DNA from: Polyangiaceae bacterium | Lineage (GTDB): Bacteria; Myxococcota_A; Polyangia; Polyangiales; Polyangiaceae | DNA length: 64,000 bases | NCBI GenBank assembly: GCA_019637295.1 | Contig: JAHBVX010000005.1 | Span: 372,001 to 436,000, forward strand | Reading direction: 5' to 3' | In this document: in pieces, positions 17,568 to 26,238 of the stretch | Layout: every line of letters starts with the position of its first letter | Position numbering within the stretch: position 1 is the first letter of the stretch | The notes under the pieces: model-generated | Databases searched by the model: none | Seen by the model: only the letters and a program-made list of their open reading frames with translations | What the model was told of the DNA's origin: nothing | Translations under genes and position numbers: made by a program

Positions 17568-18836
17568 ATGTCTCGACGCCTTGTGGCTTGTGGTTTTGGA
17601 GGACTGGGCTTGCTGGTTGCGGTCGCCTGCGGCGACGACGCCTCCGTGGGCGGCACCGGCGGTGCCGGCGCGGCGTCGGGCACCGGCGCGGGCAGCGGCA
17701 CGGGTGGCAGCGGCGCTGGCAGCGGCGCTGGCGCTGGCGTGGGCGGCGGCATCCAGTTCGACTCCGGCACCGGCGGGATAACCGGCGACAGCGGCTGCGC
17801 GTCCGTCACGGAGGTTGGGGAGCTCAAGCCCGCCAACCTGCTGTTCGTGATCGACCGCAGCGGCAGCATGAACTGCAATCTGCCCTCGGACGGGCAGTCC
17901 TCGGCGTCCTGCGAGGTCGCCCCCGTGCCGATCGACGTCAGCAAGCCCACCAAGTGGCAGCTCACCCGGGACGCGCTGAAGGCCGCGGTCGACGACCTTC
18001 AGCTCTCGGGCAACGTGAGCGCCGGCATGGTGGCGTTCCCGAAGTCCGACTCGGACTGCGCGGTGGAGCAGACCCCGAACGTGCTCGTCGGCGCGCTCGA
18101 CGCGACGAAGAACGCGGAGCTCAAGGGCTTCCTCGATTTCGTGACGCCCAAGGGGTCCACGCCGCTCGCCGGTGCGACCATCCTGTCCTACGCGTACCTC
18201 TATCAGCAGCTGCAGCAGGCGAGCCTCCCGGGCAACACCTTCGTCGTCCTCCTGTCGGACGGCTTCGAGAGCTGCAAGCCCGCCGAGCTCGACAAGCTGC
18301 TGCAGCAGGACGTGCCCAACGCCTACAACCTGCTCGGCATCCGCACGTTCGTGATCGGCGTTCCGGGCAGCGAGAACGCGCGGGCGTTGCTGTCGTCCAT
18401 CGCCACCGCCGGTGGGACGGCGCCAGCGACCTGCACCCTGCCCTCGCCTCCGTCGTCCTGGCAGAGCTGCTCTTCGGCGACTCCACCCGCGGCGTGCCCG
18501 CAGGGCGACTGTCACTTCGACATGACCACATCGTCCAACTTCAGTCAGGATCTGAAGGCCGCCCTCGAGACCATCAGCGGCGCGGTGCTCTCGTGTGAGG
18601 TGGACGTGCCCGCGGCGCCTCCCGGCAAGAAGATCGATTTCGATCAGGTGGGCGTGAACCTGAACAGCAGCCCGGTCACCAAGGACCAGAGCGTGCCCTG
18701 CGATCAGGGCGCCAACGGCTGGCAGTTCACCTCCGACAAGTCCAAGATCTTGCTCTGTGGCACCGCCTGCGATCAGGCCAAGCAGCCCAACGCGAAGCTC
18801 GAGGTCGTGCTCGGGTGTTTGCAGGACGTGCGCTGA
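17568..18836 (+). CDS. von Willebrand factor A domain lipoprotein
   Basis: A 422-residue surface or periplasmic lipoprotein. The start MSRRLVACGFGGLGLLVAVACG supplies a signal with lipobox ending VAC. A Gly/Ser/Ala/Thr linker follows (about 25-65). The VWA domain begins with ANLLFVIDRSGSMNC, an intact MIDAS DxSxS metal site, and continues with TPLAGATILS (the MIDAS Thr) and VVLLSDGFESC. About twelve cysteines suggest disulfides. This type of lipoprotein is frequent in Polyangiales and likely binds protein ligands. ATG 17568 was chosen over an earlier in-frame codon because it starts the signal peptide and has AAGGG upstream. Its end overlaps the next gene's start by 22 bp. Confidence 0.88.
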   Translation: MSRRLVACGFGGLGLLVAVACGDDASVGGTGGAGAASGTGAGSGTGGSGAGSGAGAGVGGGIQFDSGTGGITGDSGCASVTEVGELKPANLLFVIDRSGSMNCNLPSDGQSSASCEVAPVPIDVSKPTKWQLTRDALKAAVDDLQLSGNVSAGMVAFPKSDSDCAVEQTPNVLVGALDATKNAELKGFLDFVTPKGSTPLAGATILSYAYLYQQLQQASLPGNTFVVLLSDGFESCKPAELDKLLQQDVPNAYNLLGIRTFVIGVPGSENARALLSSIATAGGTAPATCTLPSPPSSWQSCSSATPPAACPQGDCHFDMTTSSNFSQDLKAALETISGAVLSCEVDVPAAPPGKKIDFDQVGVNLNSSPVTKDQSVPCDQGANGWQFTSDKSKILLCGTACDQAKQPNAKLEVVLGCLQDVR

Positions 18837-19891
18837 ACCCGAGCCGGCCGATCCTGCACGGAGCGCTCGCCGCCCTGGGCTGCGCTCCGTGCCCGCCGCC
18901 CACCACCCCGTCGACCCGCCCTGCGCCCGCGGTGGTGGCGGAGGCGTCGACCTCCTCGAGCGCGCCAGCGCCGCTCACGCCCCTGACGAGCCCGGCAGCG
19001 ACGTCGGAACCCTCGCCCCAGGCTCCTGCTCCTGCGCTGGCCCCGGAGCGCGTGACGATGGAGCCACCCGCGTCGCCCTTCTCGCCCTCGCGACCGGCAG
19101 GGCCCGTTCACGCCTCCACGCACGACGAGCAGGTCGCGCGCTGGAACGTCGGCGGGTCGAGCGCAGCCGAGCACGTCTCGAATCGCTCGAGCTATCATCC
19201 CGCGCCGCGCATCCGCGTCGACGCGCGCATCTTGTCGGGCAAAGCCAGGGCGCGGGGACTCACCGACGCCTCCCTCCTCGGCCGGGCGCGTAGCCACGGC
19301 TACTGGCCTTATCGACTCTGTTTCGAGAGCGGCCTGCAGGACGACCAGCGCCTCTCGGGCAAGACCACGCTGCGGCTCGGGCTCGACGCGCGCGGGCGGG
19401 TGCGTCAGGCGCGGCTGACGAAGACGACCCTCGCGGATCGGAGCGTGGCGGAGTGCGTGGCCGACAAGGCGCGCGGGCTCCGGGTCCCGCCGCCGGCGCG
19501 GAGCATCGACGTCGAGCTCACCGTCGAGCTGTGGCCCGGGGACGCGCCCGTCGTCCTGACCCGAGCTCCACGGGGGCAGCTCGCGCCCTCACGCGAGGGC
19601 GTCGACTGGCAGCGGCTCGCGAGCAGCACCGAGCCCCTGCGCGAAGCGGTGCTCGCGTGCTTGGCGCCCGCGGTCGCTCGCGATCCGAAGCTGTGGGGAC
19701 GCGTCGCGGTGCTCGTCGACTTCGACGCGAGCGGTCGCGTCACTACTGCCCGCGAGCACGAGACGCGGTTCCCCGACGCGGACGCCACGCGCTGCGTGGT
19801 GGAGACCTTCGCCCAGGCCGACTACCGAGAACACGTCTCTGTCGCCACGGCGGTGGTCCTCGCGCTGCGCTTGCACCCGGAGCCTGAGTGA
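18815..19891 (+). CDS. exported protein with two AgmX/PglI (TonB-like) C-terminal domains
   Basis: A 358-residue protein starting at GTG 18815 inside the end of the VWA gene. A short signal with HGALAALGCAPC suggests a lipoprotein. Residues 30-110 are Pro/Ala/Ser-rich and disordered. Two related domains follow: the first with YRLCFESGLQ, TTLRLGLDARGRVRQARLTK and VAECVADKARGLRVPPP, the second with VLACLAPAV, GRVAVLVDFDASGRVTTARE and ATRCVVETFAQADY. Each has the paired Cys and strand pattern of the AgmX/PglI C-terminal domain, which is related to TonB. Myxobacterial AgmX is linked to gliding, but the role here is inferred only from family. The stop overlaps the fxsA start. Confidence 0.75.
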   Translation: MFAGRALNPSRPILHGALAALGCAPCPPPTTPSTRPAPAVVAEASTSSSAPAPLTPLTSPAATSEPSPQAPAPALAPERVTMEPPASPFSPSRPAGPVHASTHDEQVARWNVGGSSAAEHVSNRSSYHPAPRIRVDARILSGKARARGLTDASLLGRARSHGYWPYRLCFESGLQDDQRLSGKTTLRLGLDARGRVRQARLTKTTLADRSVAECVADKARGLRVPPPARSIDVELTVELWPGDAPVVLTRAPRGQLAPSREGVDWQRLASSTEPLREAVLACLAPAVARDPKLWGRVAVLVDFDASGRVTTAREHETRFPDADATRCVVETFAQADYREHVSVATAVVLALRLHPEPE

Positions 19892-20391
19892 CCCAGCCGC
19901 CTCGCGCCGGCGGACGGGTGTTGTCGTGGGTGGTGCTGCTGTTCGTCACCGTCCCATTGCTCGAGCTGTATCTGCTCTTGCTGGTCGGCAGGCTGATCGG
20001 ATTCTGGCCGACCGTCGCCGTCACGCTGCTCACGGGCGTCATCGGCGGTACCCTCGCCAAGCGCGAGGGGCTGCTGGTGTACCGCCAGTGGAGGCGCGCC
20101 CTCGACGAGCTCCGCCCACCCGAGACCGGCATCATCGAGGGGCTCTTGGTCCTCGTCGGCGGAGCGCTCTTGCTCACGCCCGGCGTGCTCACCGACATCG
20201 CTGGCCTACTGCTGATGTTTCGTCCGACGCGGCGACGGCTCGCTGCGCGACTGCGCGCCGCCATCACCGCGCGCTTCGACGTGGTCACGCTCACGGACGT
20301 GCAGCACAGCAGCGGTGACGGCGCCATCGACACGACGGGCACGAGCGTGTCCGACGTCGACGCCCAGCTCGGACCTCGCGACGAGCCGTGA
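19888..20391 (+). CDS. fxsA: FxsA family membrane protein
   Basis: A 167-residue inner-membrane protein. It shows the FxsA pattern: VPLLELYLLLLVGRLIGFWPT, the conserved TLLTGVIGGTLAKREGL, then IIEGLLVLVGGALLLTPGVLTD and LLMFRPTRR. FxsA of E. coli relieves phage T7 exclusion by F plasmid when overproduced, and the normal role is unclear. Four hydrophobic segments are visible and the C-terminal 40 residues are polar. GTG 19888 overlaps the preceding TGA, so VWA lipoprotein, AgmX-like gene and fxsA form one coupled operon. A strong hairpin terminator follows at 20411. Confidence 0.88.
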   Translation: MTQPPRAGGRVLSWVVLLFVTVPLLELYLLLLVGRLIGFWPTVAVTLLTGVIGGTLAKREGLLVYRQWRRALDELRPPETGIIEGLLVLVGGALLLTPGVLTDIAGLLLMFRPTRRRLAARLRAAITARFDVVTLTDVQHSSGDGAIDTTGTSVSDVDAQLGPRDEP

Positions 20392-20410
20392 CTCGCCACA
20401 AAATGACGAC

Positions 20411-20436
20411 GGCCCGCTCGACGCATCGAGCGGGCC
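20411..20436. terminator. strong hairpin terminator between convergent genes
   Basis: GGCCCGCTCGA and TCGAGCGGGCC form a perfect 11-bp stem with a 4-base loop. On the minus strand the stem is followed by GTCGTCATTTTG, so it best terminates the minus-strand lipoprotein gene, and it may also stop the fxsA transcript. Confidence 0.8.
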
Positions 20437-20461
20437 TGTCGCGAACCGGTCGAGCCTGGGC

Positions 20462-21631
20462 TCAGTCGGTGCCGGCGTCGGACGGGGCGCCGCCGCTACC
20501 AGCGCTGCCGCCCGAACCAGCGGTGCCGCCGGTGCCACCGGTGCCACCCGTGCCACCCGTGCCGCCGGTGCCCGTGCAGGACGGGATACCCGGCTCCGTG
20601 CCGCCGTCCGGCAGCGTCGTGCCGGTCGGGACGCAGCTGCCCGCGCGCTGGAAGTTGGTCAGGATGGTGGTGTCCGCGGAGCAGATGAAGCCCGAGGCGC
20701 AGTCCTGGTTGCAGTCGCACAGGATGTTGCAGGCGCCCACATCACCAGCCGCCGCTTGGGGCAGGCCGGGGATGGAGAACGTCAGGATGCAGGCCGCGTC
20801 CGCCTTGGTGCCCGGGCCGCCCCAGTTGCACTGTCCGGGGATGCCGCCGAGCACGCAGGTCTGGCTGCAGAAGCGGTCGTCCGCGCTGGCGCCGCCGACG
20901 ATGGCGATGCACAAGCCCGACGCACACTCGCTCGGCTGGCCCGTGGGCTGGGTCTGGCAGCTGTCACCCAGATCCTTGCCGGTGGGCTTGGTGCTGGCGC
21001 AGAAGCCCGACTCGGGGTTGCAGAACAGACCCGAGCCGCACTCACTGTCCACGCCGCAGCGCGGAACGCAGGCGTTGAACAGATCGCCACACTGGCCGTT
21101 GCTCTTGCAAAACTGGCCGGAGGGGCACGGCGCGGCCTCGCTGCAGGCGCCCTTGTCTTCGCTGCGGATGAGCACGCTACAGCCCACGTCCGTGCGACCC
21201 TGACACTTCGAGGGGCCGAAGGGGCTGCCGTAGGTGCAACCCTGGAAGCAGAAGCCGCTGAGGCACTCCGCGCCCGCCTGGATGGAGGTGCAGTCAGCCT
21301 GCGCCGTGCAGCTCTGGGAGCAGTAGCCCTTGGCCGGACCCTCGCCGTCCACCTGCCCGCCCGAAGCGGTCAGGCAGGTCAGCCCGCCGCACTCGGCGTC
21401 GCTGGCGCAAGCTCGCCCGAGGGTGCTCGTCGCCGGGCCGCCGCCGGTGCCGCCGCCGCCCGTGGCGCCGACGCCGCCCGTGGCGCCGAAGCCGCCACCG
21501 GTGCCGCCCGTCACCAGGCCACCACCCGAGCCGCCGCCGCCCTTACTGTCGTCGCTGCTGCAGGCAAACGTGGAACCGCCGAGCGAGAAGCCCAGCACAC
21601 TCAAACCCAACCAAGGTAGTAGCTTTCTCAT
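20462..21631 (-). CDS. Cys-rich lipoprotein with Gly/Thr repeat ends
   Basis: A 389-residue exported protein. MRKLLPWLGLSVLGF leads to a lipobox ending TFAC, then a Gly/Thr-rich linker. The core holds more than 30 Cys in short modules such as GRACASDAECGGLTC, KGYCSQSCTAQADC, CPSGQFCKSNGQC, CGVDSECGSGLFC and FICSADTT. These are like the small disulfide modules of many myxobacterial surface lipoproteins (DSL/EGF-like spacing). The C-terminus is a GGTGGT repeat. Probably cell-surface; binding partner unknown. The start is ATG 21631, with GAGG about 7 bp upstream; an upstream in-frame TTG is less likely. Confidence 0.82.
   Translation of the reverse strand: MRKLLPWLGLSVLGFSLGGSTFACSSDDSKGGGGSGGGLVTGGTGGGFGATGGVGATGGGGTGGGPATSTLGRACASDAECGGLTCLTASGGQVDGEGPAKGYCSQSCTAQADCTSIQAGAECLSGFCFQGCTYGSPFGPSKCQGRTDVGCSVLIRSEDKGACSEAAPCPSGQFCKSNGQCGDLFNACVPRCGVDSECGSGLFCNPESGFCASTKPTGKDLGDSCQTQPTGQPSECASGLCIAIVGGASADDRFCSQTCVLGGIPGQCNWGGPGTKADAACILTFSIPGLPQAAAGDVGACNILCDCNQDCASGFICSADTTILTNFQRAGSCVPTGTTLPDGGTEPGIPSCTGTGGTGGTGGTGGTGGTAGSGGSAGSGGAPSDAGTD
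20522..20572. repeat. 9-bp tandem repeat encoding a Gly-Gly-Thr tract
   Basis: Five and a half copies of a unit like GGTGCCACC (plus strand) lie inside the lipoprotein gene and encode the repeated GGT tripeptide near its C-terminus. Copy number may vary between strains by slippage. Confidence 0.8.
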
Positions 21632-21831
21632 GATCGTCCTCAAGCCTCCTCAAACCGAATCGCGCCGCGGCACTTAGCACGGGCCAAGCCGTCCACCAAG
21701 ACTTACTTGGAGATCCGCGGCGCGCAATGCAGGATCGCCACGTGGCGCGCGCGCTGCAGCCGCGACCTCGGCGAGCCGACGGGCAAGCAGCGGATACTAC
21801 ACGGTATTGCCCCGCGGCCGGCGCGCTCTGC

Positions 21832-22761
21832 TCAATCTCCGGGCGCGGGCTTCCAGCCCTCCGGCAGCGGGGTGTGGGGTTGCCCCGGCGCGGCAGGCTC
21901 GGTGTGGACGACGACGTCCTTGACCTCCCCGAGGTCGTGCTGGATGGCTTCGATCACCCAGTGGGTGACCTGGTGGGCCTGCACCACGTCGAGGTGCGGC
22001 GCGATCTGAATGTGCAGATCGACATGGATCGCGCCGGGCGTGCCGCGCGTGCGGATCTTGTGCGCGCCCGCGACGGCTGGCACGCGCAGCGCTGCCGCCT
22101 CGATCAACGCGGGATCAAGCCGCGCGCTGTCCGCGAGGTACCCCAGGTTCCGTTTGAGCACGCCGACACCGGCCCAGGCGATGAAGCCCGACACGCCGAG
22201 CGCCGCGACCCAGTCGAGCCACGCGGCGCCGAGCAGCACGCCGATGACGCTGGCGAGCACGCCGAGGGTGACCAGCGCATCCGAGCGCGTGTGCTCGGCG
22301 TCGCTCTCCAGCATCGAGCTCTTCAGGCGAACGGCCTCGCGCGCTTCGTAGCGCGCGACGGCCAAGTTCACCGCGAGCGTACCCAGCAAGACGACGAACG
22401 CCACCGGACTCAGCAGCGTGGGCTGCGCCTCCCCGAACATTCGTGACCACGCCCCGCGGCCCACGTCGACGGCCAGCGCGAGCAGACTCAAGCCAACCAA
22501 GCCGGCGGCCATGGCCTCGATCTTCTCGTGACCGTACGGATGGTCCGAGTCCGCGGGGCGACTCGCCAGCGCGACGCCCACCAAGCCGACGACGTTGTTG
22601 CTGGAGTCGGTCAGCGAGTGGAAACCGTCGGCGCGGATCGCGAGCGAGCCGGCGTACGCGCCATACGCGATCTTGGCCAAGGCCACCGCGAGGTTCAGGC
22701 CCAGGGTGAGCCACAGCACGCGGCGGACGCCGCGGGCGCGATCGACGGGGAGCGCTGTCAT
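21832..22761 (-). CDS. cation diffusion facilitator (Zn/Co/Fe efflux family)
   Basis: A 309-residue antiporter with six predicted membrane helices and a cytoplasmic C-terminal ferredoxin-like domain. Metal site residues appear as ADGFHSLTD in helix 2 (ligand Asp and Asp/His) and ESDAEHTRSDALVT in helix 5 (HxxxD). SDHPYGHEKIE is the family loop after helix 2. The C-terminal domain contains GAIHVDLHIQIAPHLDVVQAHQV with His residues typical of metal sensing. Substrate is most likely Zn2+, Co2+, Mn2+ or Fe2+. ATG 22761 was chosen since the earlier frame (to 22914) encodes a basic stretch unlike the family. Divergent from the small lipoprotein gene at 22933. Confidence 0.92.
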   Translation of the reverse strand: MTALPVDRARGVRRVLWLTLGLNLAVALAKIAYGAYAGSLAIRADGFHSLTDSSNNVVGLVGVALASRPADSDHPYGHEKIEAMAAGLVGLSLLALAVDVGRGAWSRMFGEAQPTLLSPVAFVVLLGTLAVNLAVARYEAREAVRLKSSMLESDAEHTRSDALVTLGVLASVIGVLLGAAWLDWVAALGVSGFIAWAGVGVLKRNLGYLADSARLDPALIEAAALRVPAVAGAHKIRTRGTPGAIHVDLHIQIAPHLDVVQAHQVTHWVIEAIQHDLGEVKDVVVHTEPAAPGQPHTPLPEGWKPAPGD

Positions 22762-22932
22762 GACCTCGAACCGCTGGGCCGCGAGCTTGCGTGGACTCGA
22801 CGCGGACGGCAACCGCCGTCGCTCGCCACGCAAAGGCTGCGGGTCAGCGCGGCGTGCAGCCGTAAATTGCGTGGCGGGACGCTGCGTGAACGCGGATTTC
22901 GGCTCGGCACACAACGTGCTGCTGAAGCAGCC

Positions 22933-23334
22933 ATGTCTCGCCGACTGTCCTGGGTGCTCGCCCTACCATTGCTCTGGAGCTGCGGCCCGCCGATCCTGCC
23001 GCCCCCGTTGCCGGCCGAGTCGGCCGCGGGTGAGACGCGGACCGTGGACGGCGAGATCCTAGGCGTGGATCGGCAAGCGCCCTCCGCTCGGTTGAGCGAG
23101 CAGGTTCGCCTCGTCGTCACCCCGGGTAAGGAGTCCCCGGTCGAGATCTGGCTCGCGCCCGCCTGGTACCTCGAGGAGCGAGGCCTCACGGTCTCCCCCA
23201 AGCAACGCATCCGCGTGGAGGGGCGTCAGCAAGCAGGGCAGAGCGGCGGCATCGAAGCGCAGCGGGTTCGCTTGGGAGATCGGGTCTTCGAGCTGCGCGA
23301 CGCCGCGGGGCGCCCGCTGTGGAACGAACGCTGA
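22933..23334 (+). CDS. small lipoprotein, function unknown
   Basis: A 133-residue protein. MSRRLSWVLALPLLWSCG is a lipoprotein signal with Cys as the modified residue, followed by a Pro-rich spacer. The remaining 100 residues alternate in a beta-strand pattern (DGEILGVDRQ, QVRLVVTPGKE, QRIRVEGRQ, AQRVRLGDRVFELRD), which looks like a small OB- or SH3-like barrel. I do not recognise a named family. The gene stands alone, divergent from the cation efflux gene, and is followed by a good terminator. Confidence 0.75.
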   Translation: MSRRLSWVLALPLLWSCGPPILPPPLPAESAAGETRTVDGEILGVDRQAPSARLSEQVRLVVTPGKESPVEIWLAPAWYLEERGLTVSPKQRIRVEGRQQAGQSGGIEAQRVRLGDRVFELRDAAGRPLWNER

Positions 23335-23344
23335 GCTCGACTCG

Positions 23345-23375
23345 AGAGCTGTCGAACAATCGACGGCTCTTTCAT
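23345..23375 (+). terminator. rho-independent terminator after small lipoprotein gene
   Basis: AGAGCTGTCGA and TCGACGGCTCT form an 11-bp stem (one G-U) around the loop ACAA, followed by TTTCATTCTT, 11 bp after the stop codon. Confidence 0.8.
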
Positions 23376-23403
23376 TCTTCCACCGGGGAGGCACGCGCCT
23401 CCC

Positions 23404-23434
23404 CCGCCCCGCCGAAGTTGATTCGTCGGGGCGG
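23404..23434. other. long GC-rich hairpin between convergent genes
   Basis: CCGCCCCGCCGAA pairs with TTCGTCGGGGCGG over 13 positions with one mismatch around a 5-base loop. It may act as the terminator for the minus-strand acetyl-CoA hydrolase gene, although there is no T-run. Confidence 0.5.
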
Positions 23435-23489
23435 AGCCCCACGCGGGCCGGCTCCGCCAGCGCGAACTGGGTCAATTCCTGACAGCCCT

Positions 23490-25361
23490 TCAGGCGGGCT
23501 GCTCGGCGAAGGTCATCACCACATGGTAGACGCCCGCCTCGAGCTCCGCGCGGACCCGCAGGCCGCTGCGATGAAACACGCCGAGCATTGCCCCATTGGT
23601 CGCCAGCACGTCCGCTGAGAAACCGGCGAGCCCGCGCTGGCGCGCGATCTCGGCCATGCGACGCATGAGCAGCGTACCGAGCCCCTTGCGCTGCCAGTCG
23701 TCGCGTACGACGAACGCAATGTCCGCCAGGTGCGTGGCCGGATCCACGTCGTAGCGGGCGAGCGCGACGATCTCGGTCGGCTCCGAGCCGCCGAGGACGA
23801 CGAGCGCCATGTTGTTCTCGTAGTCCAGATCCACGAGCAGCTGCATCTCCTCGCTGGGGTGCGAGCGCTTGTGCTGCAAGAATCGCGAGTAGGTGCTCTC
23901 GTCGCTCAGTCGATAGAACAGGTCCTGCAGCTCCTCTTGATCCGCAGCCCGTAGTGGTCGCACGAGCACGGCCACGTCCCCCACGGTCTCGGTGCGCTCT
24001 TCTTCCCAGGGATACACCGCACGGGTCATGCGCTGGTCCGGGAACACGTAGCGCCGCTGCTTCGCGGCCGCCAGCAGCTCCGCGCGGAACGACGGATGCG
24101 CGATCTCGATCAGCGCCGTGGCGCGTTGCCGGATGTTCTTGCCCCACAGATCGGCCACCCCGAACTCGGTCACCACGTAGCGCACGTCGCCCCGACTGGT
24201 GACCACTCCGGCGCCGGCCTCGAGCGTCGCCGCGACGCGACTGACCGTGCCCTGCTTGGCCGTCGAGGGCAGCGCGATGATCGACTTCCCACCCCGACTG
24301 CGCGCCGCGCCACGGATGAAATCGACCTGACCGCCGATGCCGGAGAAGAATCTCCCGCCCACCGTGTCGGCCGCCACCTGCCCGGTCAGGTCCACCGCCA
24401 GCGCGCTGTTGATGCTCATCATCAACTCGTGCCGGGCGATCACGAACGGATCGTTCGTGAAGTCGCTCGCGCGCATCTCGATCGCCGGGTTGTCGTCGAT
24501 CCACTCGTACAGCCGCCGGGTACCCATCGCGAAGGACGTCACGATCTTGCCGGGCAAGAGCGACTTGCGCCGGCCCGTCACCACGCCCGCCTCCACCAGA
24601 TCGATCACGCTGTCGGACAGCATCTCGGTGTGGACGCCGAGATCCCGACGCCCGAGCAAGGCCTCGGTCACCGCGTGGGGGATGCGCCCGATCCCCGTCT
24701 GCAGCGTGGCGCCGTCCGGGATGAGCGTGGCGACGTGCCGTCCGATCTCCCGACACACGTCGTCGAGCGGCTCGACGGACAGCTCCGGCAGGGCCCGCTC
24801 CACCGGCACGAGCGCCGCGATGCGATCGACGTGCAGGAAGGAGTCCCCGAGCGTACGCGGCATGGACGGGTTGACCTCCGCGATGACCAGCTCCGCCGAA
24901 TCCACCGCGGCGCGGACGACGTCGACGCTGACGCCGAGGCTGACGAAGCCGTGCTCGTCCGGCGGGCTGACCTGCACCAGCACCGCGTCGATGCGCACGC
25001 GGCGCGACTGAATCAGCGCCGGGATCTCCGACAGAAACACCGGCATGAAGTCGGCGCGCCCGGCCTGCACCGCCTCGCGCACGTTCTCTCCAATGAAGAA
25101 GGCGGTGTGGCGAAAGCGGTGCTCGAGCCCGGGGGCCACGTAGGGAGCGGGGCCCAGCGTGAGCAAGTGGACGATCTCGTTGTCCGCCAGGTGGTCCCCG
25201 TGGGTGACCAGCGCGGCCACGAGCGAGCTCGGCTCGCCCGCGCCGGATCCAACCAAGATCCGGCGACCGCGCCCGATCAAGGCGATGGCTTCGCCCGCGC
25301 TGCGGATCTTGTCGGTGAAGCGGACGTCGAGCGCCGCTCTCAGAGTGCGACCGGAGCGCAT
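23490..25361 (-). CDS. acetyl-CoA hydrolase/transferase fused to GNAT acetyltransferase
   Basis: A 623-residue two-domain protein. Residues 1-430 are a CoA-transferase family I acetyl-CoA hydrolase/transferase (4-hydroxybutyrate CoA-transferase type), with VLVQVSPPDEHGFVSLGVS, GIGGQVDFIRGA and the catalytic Glu in YVVTEFGVADLWGKN. Residues about 455-623 are a GNAT domain, with the acetyl-CoA loop in VRDDWQRKGLGTLLMRRM. The N-terminal part interconverts acyl-CoA and acetate, and the GNAT part could acetylate a protein or small molecule in response to acetyl-CoA. It lies 4 bp downstream of the universal stress protein gene, so the two form an operon. Confidence 0.9.
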   Translation of the reverse strand: MRSGRTLRAALDVRFTDKIRSAGEAIALIGRGRRILVGSGAGEPSSLVAALVTHGDHLADNEIVHLLTLGPAPYVAPGLEHRFRHTAFFIGENVREAVQAGRADFMPVFLSEIPALIQSRRVRIDAVLVQVSPPDEHGFVSLGVSVDVVRAAVDSAELVIAEVNPSMPRTLGDSFLHVDRIAALVPVERALPELSVEPLDDVCREIGRHVATLIPDGATLQTGIGRIPHAVTEALLGRRDLGVHTEMLSDSVIDLVEAGVVTGRRKSLLPGKIVTSFAMGTRRLYEWIDDNPAIEMRASDFTNDPFVIARHELMMSINSALAVDLTGQVAADTVGGRFFSGIGGQVDFIRGAARSRGGKSIIALPSTAKQGTVSRVAATLEAGAGVVTSRGDVRYVVTEFGVADLWGKNIRQRATALIEIAHPSFRAELLAAAKQRRYVFPDQRMTRAVYPWEEERTETVGDVAVLVRPLRAADQEELQDLFYRLSDESTYSRFLQHKRSHPSEEMQLLVDLDYENNMALVVLGGSEPTEIVALARYDVDPATHLADIAFVVRDDWQRKGLGTLLMRRMAEIARQRGLAGFSADVLATNGAMLGVFHRSGLRVRAELEAGVYHVVMTFAEQPA

Positions 25362-25365
25362 CGCC

Positions 25366-26028
25366 TCACTTCGTCTGCGGCTGGTTCATGCTCGGAGCGG
25401 GCCTGCTGTTGCGATCCAGGTAGTGGTAGGTGTGCCGCCGGCCATGGCGCACCTGGTGCTCGGCGCACCACAGCTCCTGGCCGCCAGAGGTGCGACGCGC
25501 CTCGGCGCAGTCCGGACACGGTGGCTCGATCTCCGGCACGGCGCCCTGGTGCTTGGGGCGAACGACGAGCACCGGGCAGGGAGCCAGGCGCACGACGCCT
25601 TCGGCGACGGAGCCGAGCAGGAGCCGGCGAATGCCGCGACGACCGTGGGTCCCGACGACCACGAGCTCGGCGTCGAGGTCCGCGGCGAGCTGAGCGGTCT
25701 CCTCGGCGGGGGCGTCCAGACGCAGGTGTGTGACGGCGCGCTCGAACACCGGCAGCCCGGCCCCCTCGCGTGACTTCAGGAACGCCTCGAGCCGCTCCTC
25801 GACGTGCGCGCGCAGCTTCTGGGACGCCTCCTCCATGCTGAGGGTCTCGATCTCGCCGTCCGCCTCCAGATGGACCATCGGACCGTATCCGCGCGCCACG
25901 TGGATGACGTGCAGCTCGCCCTTGGGCTGATCGCTCGTGAGCGCGAAGGCGCGGTCGAGGGCGGCATTGCCGGTGGTCGAGAAGTCGACGCCGACGACGA
26001 CGATGTATGGAGAGTGAGTTTCGGACAT
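25366..26028 (-). CDS. universal stress protein with C-terminal Cys/His extension
   Basis: A 220-residue protein. Residues 8-155 are a UspA domain (YIVVVGVDFSTTGNAAL at the start, and the ATP-binding GTHGRRGIRRLLLGSVAEG, a G-2x-G-9x-GS pattern). The last 60 residues are unusual: CPDCAEARRTSGGQELWCAEH followed by RHGRRHTYHYLDR, a possible zinc-binding CxxC...CxxH unit. The start ATG 26028 has AAGGAG 6 bp upstream. The gene is first in a minus-strand operon with the acetyl-CoA hydrolase/GNAT fusion and is divergent from the hemerythrin gene. Usp proteins commonly respond to energy or oxygen stress, which fits this neighbourhood. Confidence 0.88.
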   Translation of the reverse strand: MSETHSPYIVVVGVDFSTTGNAALDRAFALTSDQPKGELHVIHVARGYGPMVHLEADGEIETLSMEEASQKLRAHVEERLEAFLKSREGAGLPVFERAVTHLRLDAPAEETAQLAADLDAELVVVGTHGRRGIRRLLLGSVAEGVVRLAPCPVLVVRPKHQGAVPEIEPPCPDCAEARRTSGGQELWCAEHQVRHGRRHTYHYLDRNSRPAPSMNQPQTK

Positions 26029-26100
26029 GGGGTGCTCCTTGCCGCGGGGGGCCGCGCGCAACTGCTGCACGCGGCATGCCAGCCGAGCTAACGCCGCTCT

Positions 26101-26112
26101 GCAAGAAATTGC
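26101..26112. promoter_or_regulatory. GCAA-N4-TTGC dyad in the usp/hemerythrin divergent region
   Basis: A perfect 4-4-4 inverted repeat (GCAA, GAAA, TTGC) lies 73 bp upstream of the usp start. A related GCGCAATTC lies at 26132-26140. Similar TTGCG elements occur upstream of the NtrC-type regulator (38006-38039). It is a candidate protein-binding site only. Confidence 0.3.
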
Positions 26113-26238
26113 GGAGTCAGCCCGGGGCTTCGCGCAATTCGTGCCGCCTCGGCCGGTTCGACGCAGACGCTGCGCCGGCCCGACCCAGGGCCGGCGCTTT
26201 CCCGACGCGGCCCGCTTCGTGCATGCTCGACCAGGCCG

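Noticed and set aside
20522-20572. Repeated units considered as a possible CRISPR array.
   Set aside because: Units are 9 bp, in frame inside a gene and without spacers; they encode a Gly-Gly-Thr tract.
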